A stretch of 64,000 bases of DNA, taken from NCBI GenBank assembly GCA_022592435.1, contig JABYQS010000049.1, forward strand, positions 124,001 through 188,000. The letters run 5' to 3'. A model generated the notes under the pieces. The model had not been told where the DNA came from. It ran no database searches and saw only the letters and a list, made by a program, of their open reading frames with translations. Origin of the DNA: Cerioporus squamosus. Its lineage: Eukaryota > Basidiomycota > Agaricomycetes > Polyporales > Polyporaceae. Within the stretch, counting starts at the first letter, position 1. Each line of letters begins with the position of its first letter. Of the stretch, positions 1 through 12,800 are shown piece by piece. The position numbers and the translations under genes were made by a program.

Positions 1-2110
1 ACTGAGGATCGGCGATACTAACGACCACGCTTCGAATGGCTCACGCTCCACAAGCCTGAAGGTGCGGACATCGTGAATTTCGAACGCGGCAGGAGTGAGC
101 ACGATGATTTGCTGACGGACAAAGGCGGAAGTAAGTCATGGTGCATCGCGTGGAGGCGACCAGAGTGAACGAACCCACATTGACGTTCAACCACTGTAGT
201 GCAAGGACGCTGTCGCCCGCAGTCCAACTGCCGACCTCATCGAACACGATCCGACCCACTTCGACCTTGCTGACCTTGCCAGTCTTGGCGTCTTTGACGG
301 ACTGCACGATCTTCGACTCCGAAACGCGTAAAAGGTGCAGAGTCTCTCCCCAAGAGTACACCAGCGTTGGGGTGGACGAGGGGTGGGTACCATTTGCCTG
401 GCTCTTCTTGCTATTGCGTTCCGGTGCTGACGTGAGGTCGGCGCCGAGAGAAACGCTAGGGAACCACGCGAGCGTTCCCTTGAACCTAGACTTGGTACTG
501 ACCTCTTCTTCGGCTTCTCTGTGACGCCTATACCAAGTCTTCGGGGATGGCTTCAATCCCACGATGACCAGTTTGATCGGCGTGAGAAGGGCAATGAGAT
601 TGTACGCGTCCGTGGGATGGGAGGATGTACCGAAGGGGAGCGGTGCCATGGACAAGATGGTGGCAGGCTTTCGGGATTTTCGCCGACGAAGTCTATGTCC
701 GAGCGCGGCGGGTGCGTCAGGCACGTCTTCGTCAGGGTATTTCCCCAGGATCCGGAGAATGTCGGTCGCATCAACGAAGAAGACCTTGCCTAGGCTGTGG
801 TAGAATGCCAGGCCAGCATCGTCTGCAGAGACAAGGGCCGTATGACGACCGGCTATGAATCCAACGTTGACGATGCGAGAACCGGCCAAGTGCCCTTCCT
901 GCCTGCCGGACGCAACCGCAGCCAGTGTAGTAGGTGGAACCACGCGAGCAGGAACCTTGGGGGAGCGCAAGTCGTAGAGCTGAATGTAGCCGGTGGCGTG
1001 TCCGGCCGCAACGTATGTGTGGTCGAATGATAGCGCGAGCGCGGTCACGGCTCCGACATCCTTCTCTGCCATGACGCGTCAAGACGCTAGAAACGTGTTC
1101 CAACTTTAGAGTGCTGCTCACCTGACAAGTCGGTCCCACAGACACACTTCAGGGTCTGCTTGAAATCGAAAACTAACACGCGGCCCGTGTCCGTGCCTAT
1201 GCAGATAAGTCCATTTGCAGCCAATACCGTCGGCGAACCCAAAGATTGCGCTCCCAAAAACGCCGACACCTTGGCACCCTGTGCAGCATAGATGTGCTCG
1301 CCTATGACGCGGAGCTGGGTCCACCGCAGGACCTCGCGGGAAGGGGACTTCTGCGCAGGGGAGCTTTCATGCTGGGCAAATTGGGTTGAGAGGTTCGTAA
1401 CAGAAGACGATCGGGACAGCGCAGAGAAGTGCGACGGCGCCGCTGAAGCAGACTCGTGCATATGGGAGTGCAGTGTGGCACCGCTTGCTGCGGACGACGT
1501 GCGCGAAGGCTGAGGCGTGATTGAACGGAGGCGGGAGATGGACGGATGCAAGTACGGGCGCGCCGACGGTGGGCGTGGCGGCGTCCCATTTCCAAGATGG
1601 CCAGGCATTCTCGACGAGCCAGACTGAGGTGCGGGGGTCTTGGGGGACATCGGCGGAGGCGTGCGAGGGGGCAACATCTGGACATGCTGGTACAGTCAAT
1701 CACGGACATGAGCTTGCCAGGACTGCATCGCGTGTAGTGGGGCGACTCACCCCGGCCTCGTCCTCGATGGTCGCGGCAAACTTCTCGTTCTCTTCCACCT
1801 CGTGAACGAGAGACCGTTCGACTTCCTCCGCCTCCAGCTCGTCCTCCTCGTGGTCCTGGCCGAGCACGTCGCGTAACTGTTCACGGTAGCCGCCGGTTGG
1901 GTCAGCGTCGACGCCGCTGTAGACAAAGCCCGCCTCCTCATCTTCGTCCTCCTCGCCGTCATGTTCGTCCTCGTCCTCGCCGTCACTCATGAGTTCCTCG
2001 AACCGCGCGGAGTAGTCGCCGAGACCGCTGTCGGGTGCGTCATCGCCCTCGTTGTCCGACAAGTTGAGTTCCTCGTGCGAGACGTCGCCAGCGTCGTGTG
2101 TCCCATTCAT
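1..2110 (-). CDS. vps8: Vps8, CORVET tethering complex subunit (N-terminal part)
   Basis: Vps8 is the Rab5-binding subunit of the CORVET complex, which tethers early endosomes before fusion. Four exons are visible on the minus strand: 2110-1751, 1686-1122, 1065-179 and 111-1. They join in frame to about 641 residues, and the gene continues past the left edge; fungal Vps8 is usually over 1,200 aa. The first 120 residues are very acidic. A Ser/Pro-rich linker follows, then a beta-propeller with phrases typical of Vps8: GLICIGTDTGRVLVFDF, HATGYIQLYDLRSP, LALQWLNVNQIIVLTP and FRLVEREPFEAWSLVSP. The start at 2110 is the first Met before the acidic stretch; an earlier in-frame Met at 2206 is possible. 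The identification is firm. The RING-finger C terminus lies outside the window. Confidence 0.9.
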
Positions 2111-2362
2111 GGACGAGCCAAGGAGATAGCAAGGATGACTCTCGGAAACGCGGGGAACGGTGACGAGCAGGCCGGAACAGCCGCGCATATAGCGAGTAAT
2201 AGTCAAACGATTAGCCTAATATAGACTTGTCTCACACTTATCCGAGACTTAACGGTAAATAACGGGAATTCAAGCTGAGGAGGACGGGGAATTGGGGGCA
2301 TTGTCTGTATCTTCCCCCTCGACCACCCACTCGCTTCCTCACCCCATCGCTCGACGTCAGCG

Positions 2363-4539
2363 ATGGCCAACGTGCCCACCATGGGTCCCCCACCGTCCCC
2401 GAAGGAGCCCCGACGCTCCGGACGACGGCCCGCGCCTTCCTCCAGCAAGTCCCCCGCCGGCTCGCCACCGTCGGAGCCCAATCCCAAGTCCAAGGACAAC
2501 GCTCCCCGGCCCCCCCTCAACACCAACCACAGCAACGGCCGAAACAAGCGCGCCAAGAACGAAGAGCTTGACGAGCCCCTCGAAGAGCCGCACATCGCGA
2601 GGAACGGCGTCAGCACCAACGGGGGCTCCGTGCGCACCAAGCGCAAGGCCAAGGAGAAGGACAAGATTCCGCTCTCCCTGCTCATCCCCAACGACGAGAA
2701 CGACGGAAACCCAGAAGCCATTGGAGACGACGGTGCAGGCGAGACCGGAGAGGGGGATGAGGAGGAGGGTGGCATAACGCGTTGCATCTGCCAGAAATAC
2801 GGTTCGTGTCGTCGCGTCGATCACCCCCGAACGTGTTCCCAACCCTCTTTCCAGGCGAGGAGGATCCAGACCAGGCAGAGTTCATGGTTCAGTGCGAGAT
2901 ATGCAAGGCCTGGCAGCACGGGCAGTGTATGCATTATGACGCCCTCGAGAGCGTGCCCGTGCTCTACTACTGCGAAGAGTGCAGGCCTGAATTGTGGGCA
3001 CATGTCGTGAGGTACGTCTGATATGCTACTGGACCCCATCCAGTCTCTCACCATGCCTCGCAGGGACTGGGCCTCCAAACATGTTCGCCACTCCTCATCG
3101 CACTCTCATCCACCCCCGACGCCGACTCTACCCCACGCGCCCCGCAATTCCCGCTCGCATTCACCTGCCGTTTCGAAGGCCACAAAGCGCAGGAATACAA
3201 TGAACAGTCGCGATGCTGCGTACGATGAAGAGAAGTACCAGGCGCTCATCGAGGCATCCAAAGCCGATTATGGAGTCAAGCTCGATTATGATTTGCCCCC
3301 TCGCACACCTATATCTGCCGTGAGCGCGCACGGTGGTGGTCTGAACGGCCACATTGATCCAGAGAACGACACTGATCCACCGGCGAACGCGAAGAAGAAG
3401 CGGAAGAGAACTGATGACGACGCGTGAGTACTCGACCTTTGTGTCCCCCCATACCGCATTGCCCACATCTTCCGCACTCGCTAGCGCCTCGATGAAACGG
3501 ACAAGATCTGCGTCTATTACCTCTGATCGCCCGCCGCCATCGGTACTCGCGCGCGACATAACGCCACTCAATGTGCCCAAAGGCCCCCCTGGCCCTCCCT
3601 CCACGGCATCGACAGTGCGCACGACTAACCCGCGCAAGCGAACCGGAGGCAGGAAGTCGCAGGCACAGGACGTCGCGTCCGTCGACGGCGATGAAGGTCA
3701 GTCGCGACTATTTGCCGGGGCGTGTGACGTCAACTCACGTGGTCGCCAGTTCCGAGCGCTGCACCGACACGCAAGAGCAACAACCGCGCAAAAGGTGCGT
3801 CTTCCATCTTGTCTCCGAGCCTTGCACATCACTCACTTATACCCCAATACCCATGCCCTACATATACCCTCGTTCAGCCAACAACGCCGCGGAGCACAGC
3901 ACCAGACGAACCCAGGCTCACGCCAGCGGCAGCGGAGGGTCTGCGGCCGCATCCCGCGCATACCACCAATCCCATGCATACGCTGTTTCCCAACAACCAC
4001 TCTTCACTTCTTGGAACCTCCCAGACTATCTCGCGCACCTAGATTCAATGCTACCCACGGATGTACCTCGACCTCTCGAAGTCCGTGGCTCCGTGCTTGA
4101 CGGCAATTCCCGAGAGTCCCAGGAGCGCACCACGGAACGCGGCGTAAAGGTCAAATGGCCTAGCAAACGCATGAGCGTTGGCGACATGAACAAGCGCGTC
4201 CGGTCGCTCGTCGAGTGGGTGGGCCGCGAGCAGGCAGCGGCGTTGGAGAGGACACGGCGGAAAGAGGCATTGGGGAAGGCGCTTCAGGCACAGCAAAGAA
4301 CTGTCGCCGAGAGTAGCCTGATGGACGTCGATGCTGGCGTGGCTGATGGCGCACATCCTGGGCTCGAGAATGGCTTCTTGCACGCCGACGCTCCTGCCGT
4401 ACCCCTTTCTATCAGCGGGAGTGAAGAGTCCACCATGAAGATGATGGAGGAGCTCATGGAGGAGCTCATCAGCTTCCAGGAGCGGTTTGGGCCTGGTGCG
4501 AAAGCGAAGGAACGCGATCGGCGTGCAGGGACTCTATGA
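2363..4539 (+). CDS. PHD-finger protein, Cti6-like
   Basis: Six exons (2363-2801, 2855-3011, 3064-3423, 3485-3696, 3750-3794, 3878-4539) give 624 aa. A basic, Pro/Ser-rich N terminus with stretches such as RTKRKAKEKDK leads to one PHD zinc finger at about residues 139-195. It begins TRCICQKYG and continues FMVQCEICKAWQHGQCM and YYCEECRPE, giving the Cys4-His-Cys3 ligand pattern. The rest is low-complexity and basic, with a Met/Glu-rich helical segment near the C terminus. A PHD finger with this spacing and an otherwise unstructured protein resembles Cti6, the PHD subunit of the Rpd3L histone deacetylase complex, which binds methylated histone H3 tails. The PHD call is certain. The Cti6 orthology is an inference from architecture. 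Confidence 0.85.
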
Positions 4540-4966
4540 TCTTCTTGCCATTCTTTCCGGCTCTGTACACTGGATCTGGGGACCGCCGCGTTGTGCCTGT
4601 TGTATCTCGAATCTCTATTGCACTGCTATATCCTGTTTCTCTCTCATCGGGTTATTACTACCTCTCTCCCTGTACTCATCTCTCACACATCGTAGCCTAT
4701 ACGTATACGTAGTCCTGTTTGTTGGATATCCATCGCCGTTTCGAGTGTACCGCGGAGTGTGCACGGCGTGGTCGCGGGAGGCCTGTTGCCGGCGCCATCC
4801 ACATGAGGCGTCCGCCATGTCCTGAAATTTCCGGGGAAGTGACTCGTGCGGCCACGCCGCCACTACGCTTCCCCAAAAGCCATCCCTTTCTTGCTGCGTT
4901 GATCATCTGGACTAGCTCGTACCTGCTCGGTCGATCTCCTGCGATTGCCCCAAGACGCTTGCGAGG
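4540..4966. other. Intergenic, PHD gene to ilv1
   Basis: This is 427 bp between two genes on the same strand and should hold the 3' UTR of the PHD gene and the ilv1 promoter. Several short frames cross it, but none joins ilv1 in a way that gives a convincing mitochondrial presequence. No other element was recognised. Confidence 0.5.
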
Positions 4967-7232
4967 ATGTCGACAACGGAAGCCGCCATCGAATACTCCT
5001 CCCGCGCACCCGAACGGATTCCAGAGTCGCGGTACCCGCGACTGCCAGCACACGCCGTCCTGCCCGATGGCTCTCCAGACTACCTCAGGCTGATCTTGAC
5101 ATCCAAAGTCTACGAAATCCTTAAGGAGACACCGCTGGTCTTCTGCCCCAACCTCAGCGCGCGGCTAGGGAACCAGATATGGCTCAAGCGGGAGGACCTG
5201 CAGGAGGTCTTCAGCTTCAAGATTCGTGGCGCGTACAACTTTATGGCGAGCTTGTCGGACGAGGAACGGTGGAAGGGCGTCGTGACATGCAGCGCGGGTT
5301 AGTGTGCGTACCCTTAGCAACTGAGCGCATCTTCCACAGTATCTTCAGAGGTTCGCCCGTCCCCTGTGCATTGATGTACGGCAGTTGTGTGGGGATCCCG
5401 GGATATTCAATGTCTAGAATGCGTCGGGACCTCTGCTTGATGATGCCTCATTCATCACTTCGCCTGAATGCAAAGGTGCTGATGTTCATGGCACCTCGCG
5501 CGTCCAGTGCGCAACTTCAGATGCGTATCTAGCGAGGGGTACACAACACCCTTTTCGTAGAATTCACCTCGGGACGGCGGGATCCGAGCGCTCTTGCGTG
5601 CCGCCATGACACGGTGGTAAGATGCAGCTAAGTACGACGGATCCGAATGATGTTCGAACTTGGACTCTCAGTCACATTTCGGATAGCGGTACTAAATGTT
5701 TCCCCAGGTAATCACGCACAGGGTGTCGCCCTTTCTGGATCCAAGCTGGGCATCCCATGTACTATCGTAATGCCAAAAGCCACACCTACTATCAAGGTGC
5801 GCAATGTCTCCCGGTTGGGAGCGAAAGTCGTCCTCTTCGGGCAAGACTTCGACGAGGCGAAGACGGAATGCGCGCGACTAGCTGCCACCCATGGGCTAGT
5901 CTTCGTCCCACCGTACGATGACCCCCTTGTTATCGCTGGCCAGGGCACCGTCGGGATGGAGATCCTGAAGCAAATCCCGAACCCCGAGACACTAGACGGC
6001 ATCGTCGCCGGAGTTGGTGGAGGAGGCCTTGCTGCAGGTATCGCGGAGTACGTGAAGCGCATCGGCTCTCCAAGGACGAAGGTCATCGGAGGAGAGACCT
6101 TGGACGCAGATGCGATGGCACGCAGCTTGGAGAATGGGCAACGAGTGACACTGTCCGAAGTTGGCTTGTTCAGCGACGGCACGGCGGTGAAGATTGTCGG
6201 CGAAGAGCCGTTCAGGATTTGCCAAAACCTGCTGGACGGTGTCGTGAAGGTCGATACGGATGAGCTGTGCGCAGCCATCAAGGACGTGTTCGAAGGTGAG
6301 CTTGGGATATAGCAACTGCACTCATGTGAGCTGAGGCTGACTGGTACTACTCAGAAACTAGATCCATCACCGAGCCCGCGGGTGCATTAGCACTGGCTGC
6401 CCTCAAACGCCACATCGTGGACAACCAGTTGGTTGGTGCGCAGCAGAAGTTCGTGGCAGTCATCAGCGGCGCAAACATGAACTTTGATCGTCTCCGTTTC
6501 GTTGCGGAGCGCGCAGAGCTTGGAGAAGGGAGGGAGGCTCTCCTTTGCGTAGAGATCCCAGAGAAACCTGGCAGGTAAGCTACTCGCTACAGCACGTAGC
6601 CATCGGCTTACATACCGGCTCGCAGCTTCTTCACCCTCCATGACAAGATCCATCCTCGCGCTACCACAGAGTTCGTCTACCGGTACCATGACCCAGAGCG
6701 GGCACAGATCTTCCTCTCGTTCCAGCTGGAGACCACATCACGCGCTAAGGAAGTATCAGAGCTCATCGCTGCTCTCGAACAACTGGAGATGAAGGCTGTG
6801 GACATCAGCGATGACGAGATGGCGAAGAGCCACGCCCGGTACATGATCGGAGGCTGCACCAAGGTGCCCAACGAGCGCATCTTCAGATTCGGTACGCGTT
6901 GTACTTCGTTCGGCCCACGTGTCTTGACGCTGATGTGCGACAGAATTTCCCGAGCGGCCTGACGCGCTGAAGAGGTTCCTGAAGGGCCTCCACAGCGGGT
7001 GGAACATTTCTCTGTTCCATTACCGCAACCATGGCGCAGGTTAGACTCAGCTCCCCCAAGTGCCTCGACGTAACTGACCCCGGGTTGTGACCCAGATATT
7101 GGGAAGGTCCTTGCCGGCATCCAGGTTCCTCCGGAAGACACAGCCGAGTTCGAGGAGTACCTGAAGAACCTTGGGTATCCGTATGTGGAGGAGACGGAAA
7201 GCGAAGTGTACAAACGATTCCTCAGAGGGTGA
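4967..7232 (+). CDS. ilv1: Threonine deaminase (threonine ammonia-lyase)
   Basis: The enzyme converts L-threonine to 2-oxobutanoate and ammonia, the first step of isoleucine synthesis, normally in mitochondria. Exons 4967-5297, 5708-6295, 6355-6574, 6626-6891, 6944-7039 and 7096-7232 give 545 aa. The PLP-binding lysine lies in SFKIRGAYN (Lys85). The PLP phosphate loop is seen in [11 protein letters not shown], and TCSAGNHAQGV spans the first splice junction exactly. Two C-terminal ACT-like regulatory regions follow: [15 protein letters not shown] to [15 protein letters not shown], and [15 protein letters not shown] to the end. These are the usual sites of feedback inhibition by isoleucine. 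The first intron is 410 nt, while the others are 50-60 nt. The N terminus lacks an obvious Arg-rich presequence, so an upstream exon may be missing. The function is certain. Confidence 0.93.
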
Positions 7233-8042
7233 TACAGTAACAAATCTGACATGCAAGTGTACTCTACATCATCATGATCATACGGGGGCCTTGGCTTTGA
7301 CCTCGTTACACCGTTCCCATGACTGTCCGGGAACCTGCACCCCCGGGCCAGAACGACGAAGGGAAAACAGCACCATATTGGTCTGCCTTGCCGTCATGAT
7401 CTGCGTGAGTTCGTGATCGGTCTTTCAACGCCAATTGCGCCAGTACGAGGCTTATCGACGAGCCGACCGCGGCTCTCTTCGTTGCGCCGGAGAAACGCAT
7501 GAGATCCGCCCTGGAGTGTCTGGAGGCTATCCACAGCTTGTCCATGGCCACAGCGTCGTTATGTTAGAAGTCTGGTCTTGAGACTCGGCCCACCGCGCCG
7601 CGGTGCCTACACCAGATCTCTAGACCTGGACTACTAGTACTGCAGCGGATGTATGCATCATCCAGATAGTAGTCGCGACTAAGTAGGCGTACAGCATTAC
7701 ATGTGGAAGTGTATGTGTACCGTACTGCGATGGCCGTGAGTCCGTGTTCTGCGCGGATTAGAAGCAAGGAGGGTACGGGGTAAGCAGATGAAGCGGCATA
7801 GACGACAGCGACAAGCAGGAGGTGTATCCGAAAGCAGAGCGAGTGATTGCTATGGACTCTATTTTACACATCTATACAAGGGCGGGCAGAGACTATAATA
7901 TGTACATATCTACAAGTCCGCCACAGGCTAGGCCATGGACTCAGGAGGGTCGGGTGCGAGGTAACGAGGTAACGAGGGGAAGACATGCAAGCAGATGGCA
8001 AGAGGTAGCGATGGAGACCACAAAAAACATGACGTAGAGCGT
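7233..8042. other. Intergenic, between convergent ilv1 and the terpene cyclase
   Basis: About 810 bp lie between the stop codons of two convergent genes. Only short overlapping frames on both strands are seen, with no recognisable protein or RNA. It probably holds the two 3' UTRs and terminators. Confidence 0.5.
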
Positions 8043-9852
8043 TCAGCCCTCGACGAGAACAGTGTTCCGGTTATGCGACTTTCTCCAAGGCATGAGGAAG
8101 TCACCGAAACGAATCGGGCTCACCGGGCGGGGACGGGGTATTGACGCGAAGAACTTCTGCGGTATGTCCAATTTGGATGACGACGCCGAGGACAGCGCAG
8201 GGGAAGGCGGGCGCGCGATCGCCGTCTCTATGGCCTTGATCGCGAGGGCCGTAGTAAGCCCGCGGTTGCCTGCACGGAGACCCGTCGATCCAAACTGATA
8301 GAACCAGCAAAGGTCCCACCCGCCGTCTTCGCATTGTGCGCCCGTCAGCCTCTCAAGGTCGCGAGGACACTGGATGCCAACCGTCGAGGCCGCCAGGATC
8401 CGGAATGCGAGGTCCATCGAGTCGCCCGCGGCGCCCACCCGTTCTCGCATGCGCTCGGTGAACACGGGTCGCAGCCGAGCCTGAACCGCGGGGTCGTGGA
8501 CGCGCTGGAGCAGTCGGCTCATGAAGAAGAGGAAGCAGTCCGCGGACAAGTAGTACCGAGAGCCGCCTTCGTAGGCGCGGTGTACAAGGACCTCGTACAC
8601 CCAGTCGAGGGTGTGTGGGAGTTGATGTCCGCGTCCATGCTCGAAGAAGAGCGAGAGGACGTTCACGCACACGAAGGGATCCATGCGCGGTCGTGAGTGG
8701 TCGAAGTATGTCTAAACAAAGATCGTTAGCGCGAGGGACCAATAGCACTGACAGGATGCTAATCACCTGCATGATGCCGTCGGCATCGACGTAGTTAAGC
8801 ATCTCGTCCAAGATAGAGGAGACGAGCGCACGGTCAGGACGCAGGACGGTCAGTGCCACAGACGTCGTGTCAACATCGTCGGGGAAGGTTTCGGAGAAGA
8901 GCGGCTTTCCTATAGCTCGTGTGAGATGACCACTCGGCCACAGGCATCGGGTTGACGTACCTCGGAAGAAGTTCCAAGTACGAGGACACTCTGATGTCGC
9001 TATGAGGCTCCTGTCAAGGTACGTAATCAGGCGTCTGAGCATAAAGATGGCTGAGATGGGGACGTACTTGTCGTTGGTCAGCTCGTAGATGATGAGCTGG
9101 GTGAAGTTCTCCTCGAACACAGCACCGTCGGATGTGACCGACTCGAGCTTGCCTGCGTTCTTGCGGAGGTACTCGGAGCCTCGTCGCACTGGGTCGCCGA
9201 AGATATTCCGGAGTTGACGGAACACGTTCGCTTGATCGTCGAAGATGATGCCATGCATGCCAAGGGAGCGAGCGGAGGCGACGTTGTCGGTCTTGTCATC
9301 GACGAAGACGGTGAGTTGGGGGTCGAGGTTCGCCTCGGAGATGACCTTGCGGTAGCATCCTAGGTGGGGTTTGCGCTCACCGACGAGTGCGGAGGGGAAG
9401 ACACGGTCGAAGATGGTCGTCCAGTCCGAGCTGAGGGACATGATATACTCGTAATCGGGGAGGGAAATGTTCGACAGGGCGAGAACGGTGAGCTGTCCAT
9501 GGGTCTGCTGGCGGAGTTCACGTATTAACGCGATGAACTCCTCGTTCGGCCGTAACGACTCGCGAGCTTGTTTGAACGCTTCCGAGATGACATCGACGTC
9601 AAGCTTGAACTCGGCAGCGACGCGCTCGTAGCATTCGGTTTGTGAGATACGACCACGCTCGTACTCGAACCAGGTCACGGAGGAGAGGATCTCTTTGAGT
9701 TGTCGAGGAGGGATGGGCGTGTTGGTCTTTGGTGACCATCTGAAGAGGACGTCGCCCAAGTCAAGGATGAGAGTAGTATACCGGCGGTGGAGTGAAGTCA
9801 TGCTGGCCAAAGCGTCGGGGAGGAGAAGGTCGGGCACGGAGCGAGAGAACAT
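8043..9852 (-). CDS. HAD/class II terpene cyclase fusion (drimane-type sesquiterpene synthase)
   Basis: Four exons (9852-9068, 9010-8961, 8909-8767, 8711-8043) give 548 aa. Residues ~25-245 are a HAD-like fold: LILDLGDVLFRW as motif I, LALSNIS as motif II, the KPHLGCYRK lysine, and VFVDDKTDN as motif IV. The C-terminal half is a terpene-cyclase beta-domain with the class II acid motif DVDTT at 289-293, TYFDHSRPR, and a QCEDGGWD motif near the end. This layout is that of fungal HAD-type cyclases such as AstC of astellolide synthesis, which protonate farnesyl diphosphate to a drimanyl diphosphate. Bacterial drimenol synthases have the same two domains and also use the HAD part as a phosphatase. 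Both active-site motifs look intact, so the product is probably a drimane sesquiterpene; the exact compound cannot be read from sequence. An in-frame Met at 9801 is an alternative start. Confidence 0.85.
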
Positions 9853-12800
9853 GGCGCAGAGCCACGAGGTTATAAAGAGCGGACGGACAGGTGGACCGGG
9901 GTGACAGGGCTAGTTGAAAGTGGAAGGTGGAGGACGAGAGATGTGTGGACGAGATGGGGAGGCCAGGAGGCAGATGGGAAAGGTGATATGGAACCTGGCG
10001 CAGGACTCCAACCGCTTCGCCGAATGTCCGTAATTTCCGGTTTGGCGCAGGCCAGAATCCGTGGACCGTGGTGGCGAAGGGTGGCGATCAGATCTGGATC
10101 AGGATGCTGCGCGAGATGGGGTCCAGTCCACATCAAAGACCGCGCGCACGTCTATCCGCGCGGCGCGCATGAGCGTGCTGGGAGTACCTTTTCCCTGGTC
10201 GGTGACGTTGTGAGCAGCCAGCAGGTTTCTCAGCTGTCTGTGTTGCGAAGGAGTCAGGTAGCGATACCAGCATCTGTGGCTCTTAACGTCGAGAGTGAAT
10301 AGGTGTATCTAGTAACCGACTGGGAGATGTCATGAGCGTCCGGACTCTATGCCGCGGGTATGCTTACCGATCATCAACGGAATGGCCAAGCGGTCAATTG
10401 ACTTAATTATGCACCCCCAAGTCTTACGCCACCGTAATGTCGTATTTTCACCTTGCATCGTGCTTGCGTCCTCAACGGACCGTCTGGAGGACGTACGGCC
10501 TTCTGCGCGTGTTCCGAGAAAATTGAGCCAGAACCAGGAAGGTCTCCGTGTCATCTGCTGGAAAACGCTAGACTGCGGCTCTGGCTGACACGTTCACTGA
10601 CACGAGGCAAGTATGCACTTACATCGTTATCTTGTCCAGTTCATTTCGCCTCGCAGGATCGAGATATTCCGACAACAAAATTGCCACCTACCAATTGCCA
10701 CCAGCCTGAGGATAGCCGATCCCGCTCGCCGCTTGCGCTCTCCCCGACCCGAGTGATCGCTACCGGATCGGAGTTGCTCTCCGGTGTACATCATCCTCGT
10801 GTCTTGGGGGATGGCGTATGATGCCCTGGCTGTAGGACGGGATATGGATGCAGAAGATACTGCGACATTGCCACCTGCTGAGTCTACACGAGCGATAAAT
10901 ACCAGCAACTAACCACACCATACCTGTCTGAGAATTCGGTGCCTCTGGAAGTCGGAGGGCGGTGTGCCTCAACGAGACTATGAACATTGAAGAGCAGGAT
11001 GCTGCGTCCCTGAGAACTGTGCTCAAGTTGCCCTTTGTGAACATATTGCGTACGTCTTGCGCGCGCGCATGGCTATTCAAATGCTTATCGAGGGCTTCGC
11101 TGGCGTAGGCTGGCGTCGGCGTCAGAACAAGTATACGCGCCATGGACCACGACGAGACTCCTCGCTGGATCCAAGCCTCCAAAGTACCACATTTGGTATT
11201 TCGTTTGTGCTGTCCTTCGCTCCCCTGACGGCCCATATCGACGTAGAGACGGAGTGAATTCAGTACCTGCGGACCTCGGCTGCAGAATGAATATAATCAG
11301 CGAGCGGCACGCCGGCGAAGACAGATGGATCCCGATTTCGCGTTTCGTAAGACGAGACTTTTGCAGCTCGCTTCCATTATCGTCCCGCGAGGTGGTTGAC
11401 GGAGCAAGGAATAACTGCCTCCTGCAAGCTCCCGCGGCCGTTAGAGCCATGACAGGCCATGACCCGTTGACATACCGATCGGTCAATTGTACGTGACCTC
11501 AAAACGTGGGGTCCCGGTATTGACTTTGCCGCCAACTCGTGGCAGGTTACAGGACAGCTGTCAATACAGTCTGAGTCGCGGACGCGAACGAATGGCGATC
11601 GTCAGGTCCGGAATGCTCGTTTCACATGGCTGTTGGCCTTCGCCCAGTGGCCCTGGGCCGGGAGGTGGCTTTGTGCTTCTCATCAGACGAACGCCACATC
11701 TTCCCGGATTCCGTCTTCAACTCGTCTCTTGCGGTGCTCTCGGAACGCTGTGAACAAAGGTGCCTGTTTATGGCGGAGGAGCCCTCTGGAGCCCTGCAGC
11801 TGGCCGTAATCCTCTCCGAACCCCGTAATGAAGCACCCTGGAAATTTGGGCCGTGTCCACCTAGCTCAAAGGAGGAATAGATCAGCACATATCGACCCGG
11901 AGCGACGCTCATATCAGTATCGTCTTCCCATGGGCACACCCATGACGAAACACTGTTCATGTTTCAGGTGTCTCGTCCTCGATCTTCCCAAGGATACACT
12001 GGAGCCTACAACACGACCATGGGAAACATCAGCGTGGCGCGCGGCAGAAGCACAACCTCATGCAGAACAAGTTCTTTCCTGCCATCTTGCGTTGAAGGAG
12101 AAGCGCACATTTCCAGCGCCCTCGACTGCTAGCACGTCGAACAGAATTTTCAGCTCGAGAGCCTGGCCCTGCCGAGACGTACGTACCCGTAGATTCTCTC
12201 GCAGGCCGGCGCGGAGATGGATATCAGAATCCGCGCCAGCATCTAGCGTCCAAGGATCGCCGCGTGTTGCGTAAACAGATAACTGCAGCCTGTGGAGGAC
12301 TCCCAGCAGTGTGCTAAGCTGCTGTGGCGCTGACGCATGACACGAAGGCCAGCGGAGGTTTCGGTGCTCGGTGCCGAGGGGGTCACCCTCGAGGCTGGCA
12401 GATCCATCGAACCCGAGCCTCAGTTCACCACGAGGCCTCTATGGAGCAGTACCCATCCCTGGGGAGACTGCAGCAGGGTCCCAGTTGAGACTAGTGCTCC
12501 ACGACCTCCAGGTCCCGCGATCGTGATCCCGGGAAAAGACGGCCGGATGGACAACTATATGTAACACCGTACTTACTGTCCCGCGAGGTCCCATCTGGCG
12601 TACCTTACGCGGCGTAGTCATATCGATTTCAGCACAGGACGAGTGAACGGACTCGGATCCCGGAACCATGACCGACGGGATACCCGGAAGGATAGCAAAG
12701 CGCACAGCGACAGCATGCGCCTCCCAAATGCACCTCCAACGAACATTCCCAGAGCATAAGCGTAGTTATTGACAGTGAGCGCACTGATAGCTCACCCGAG

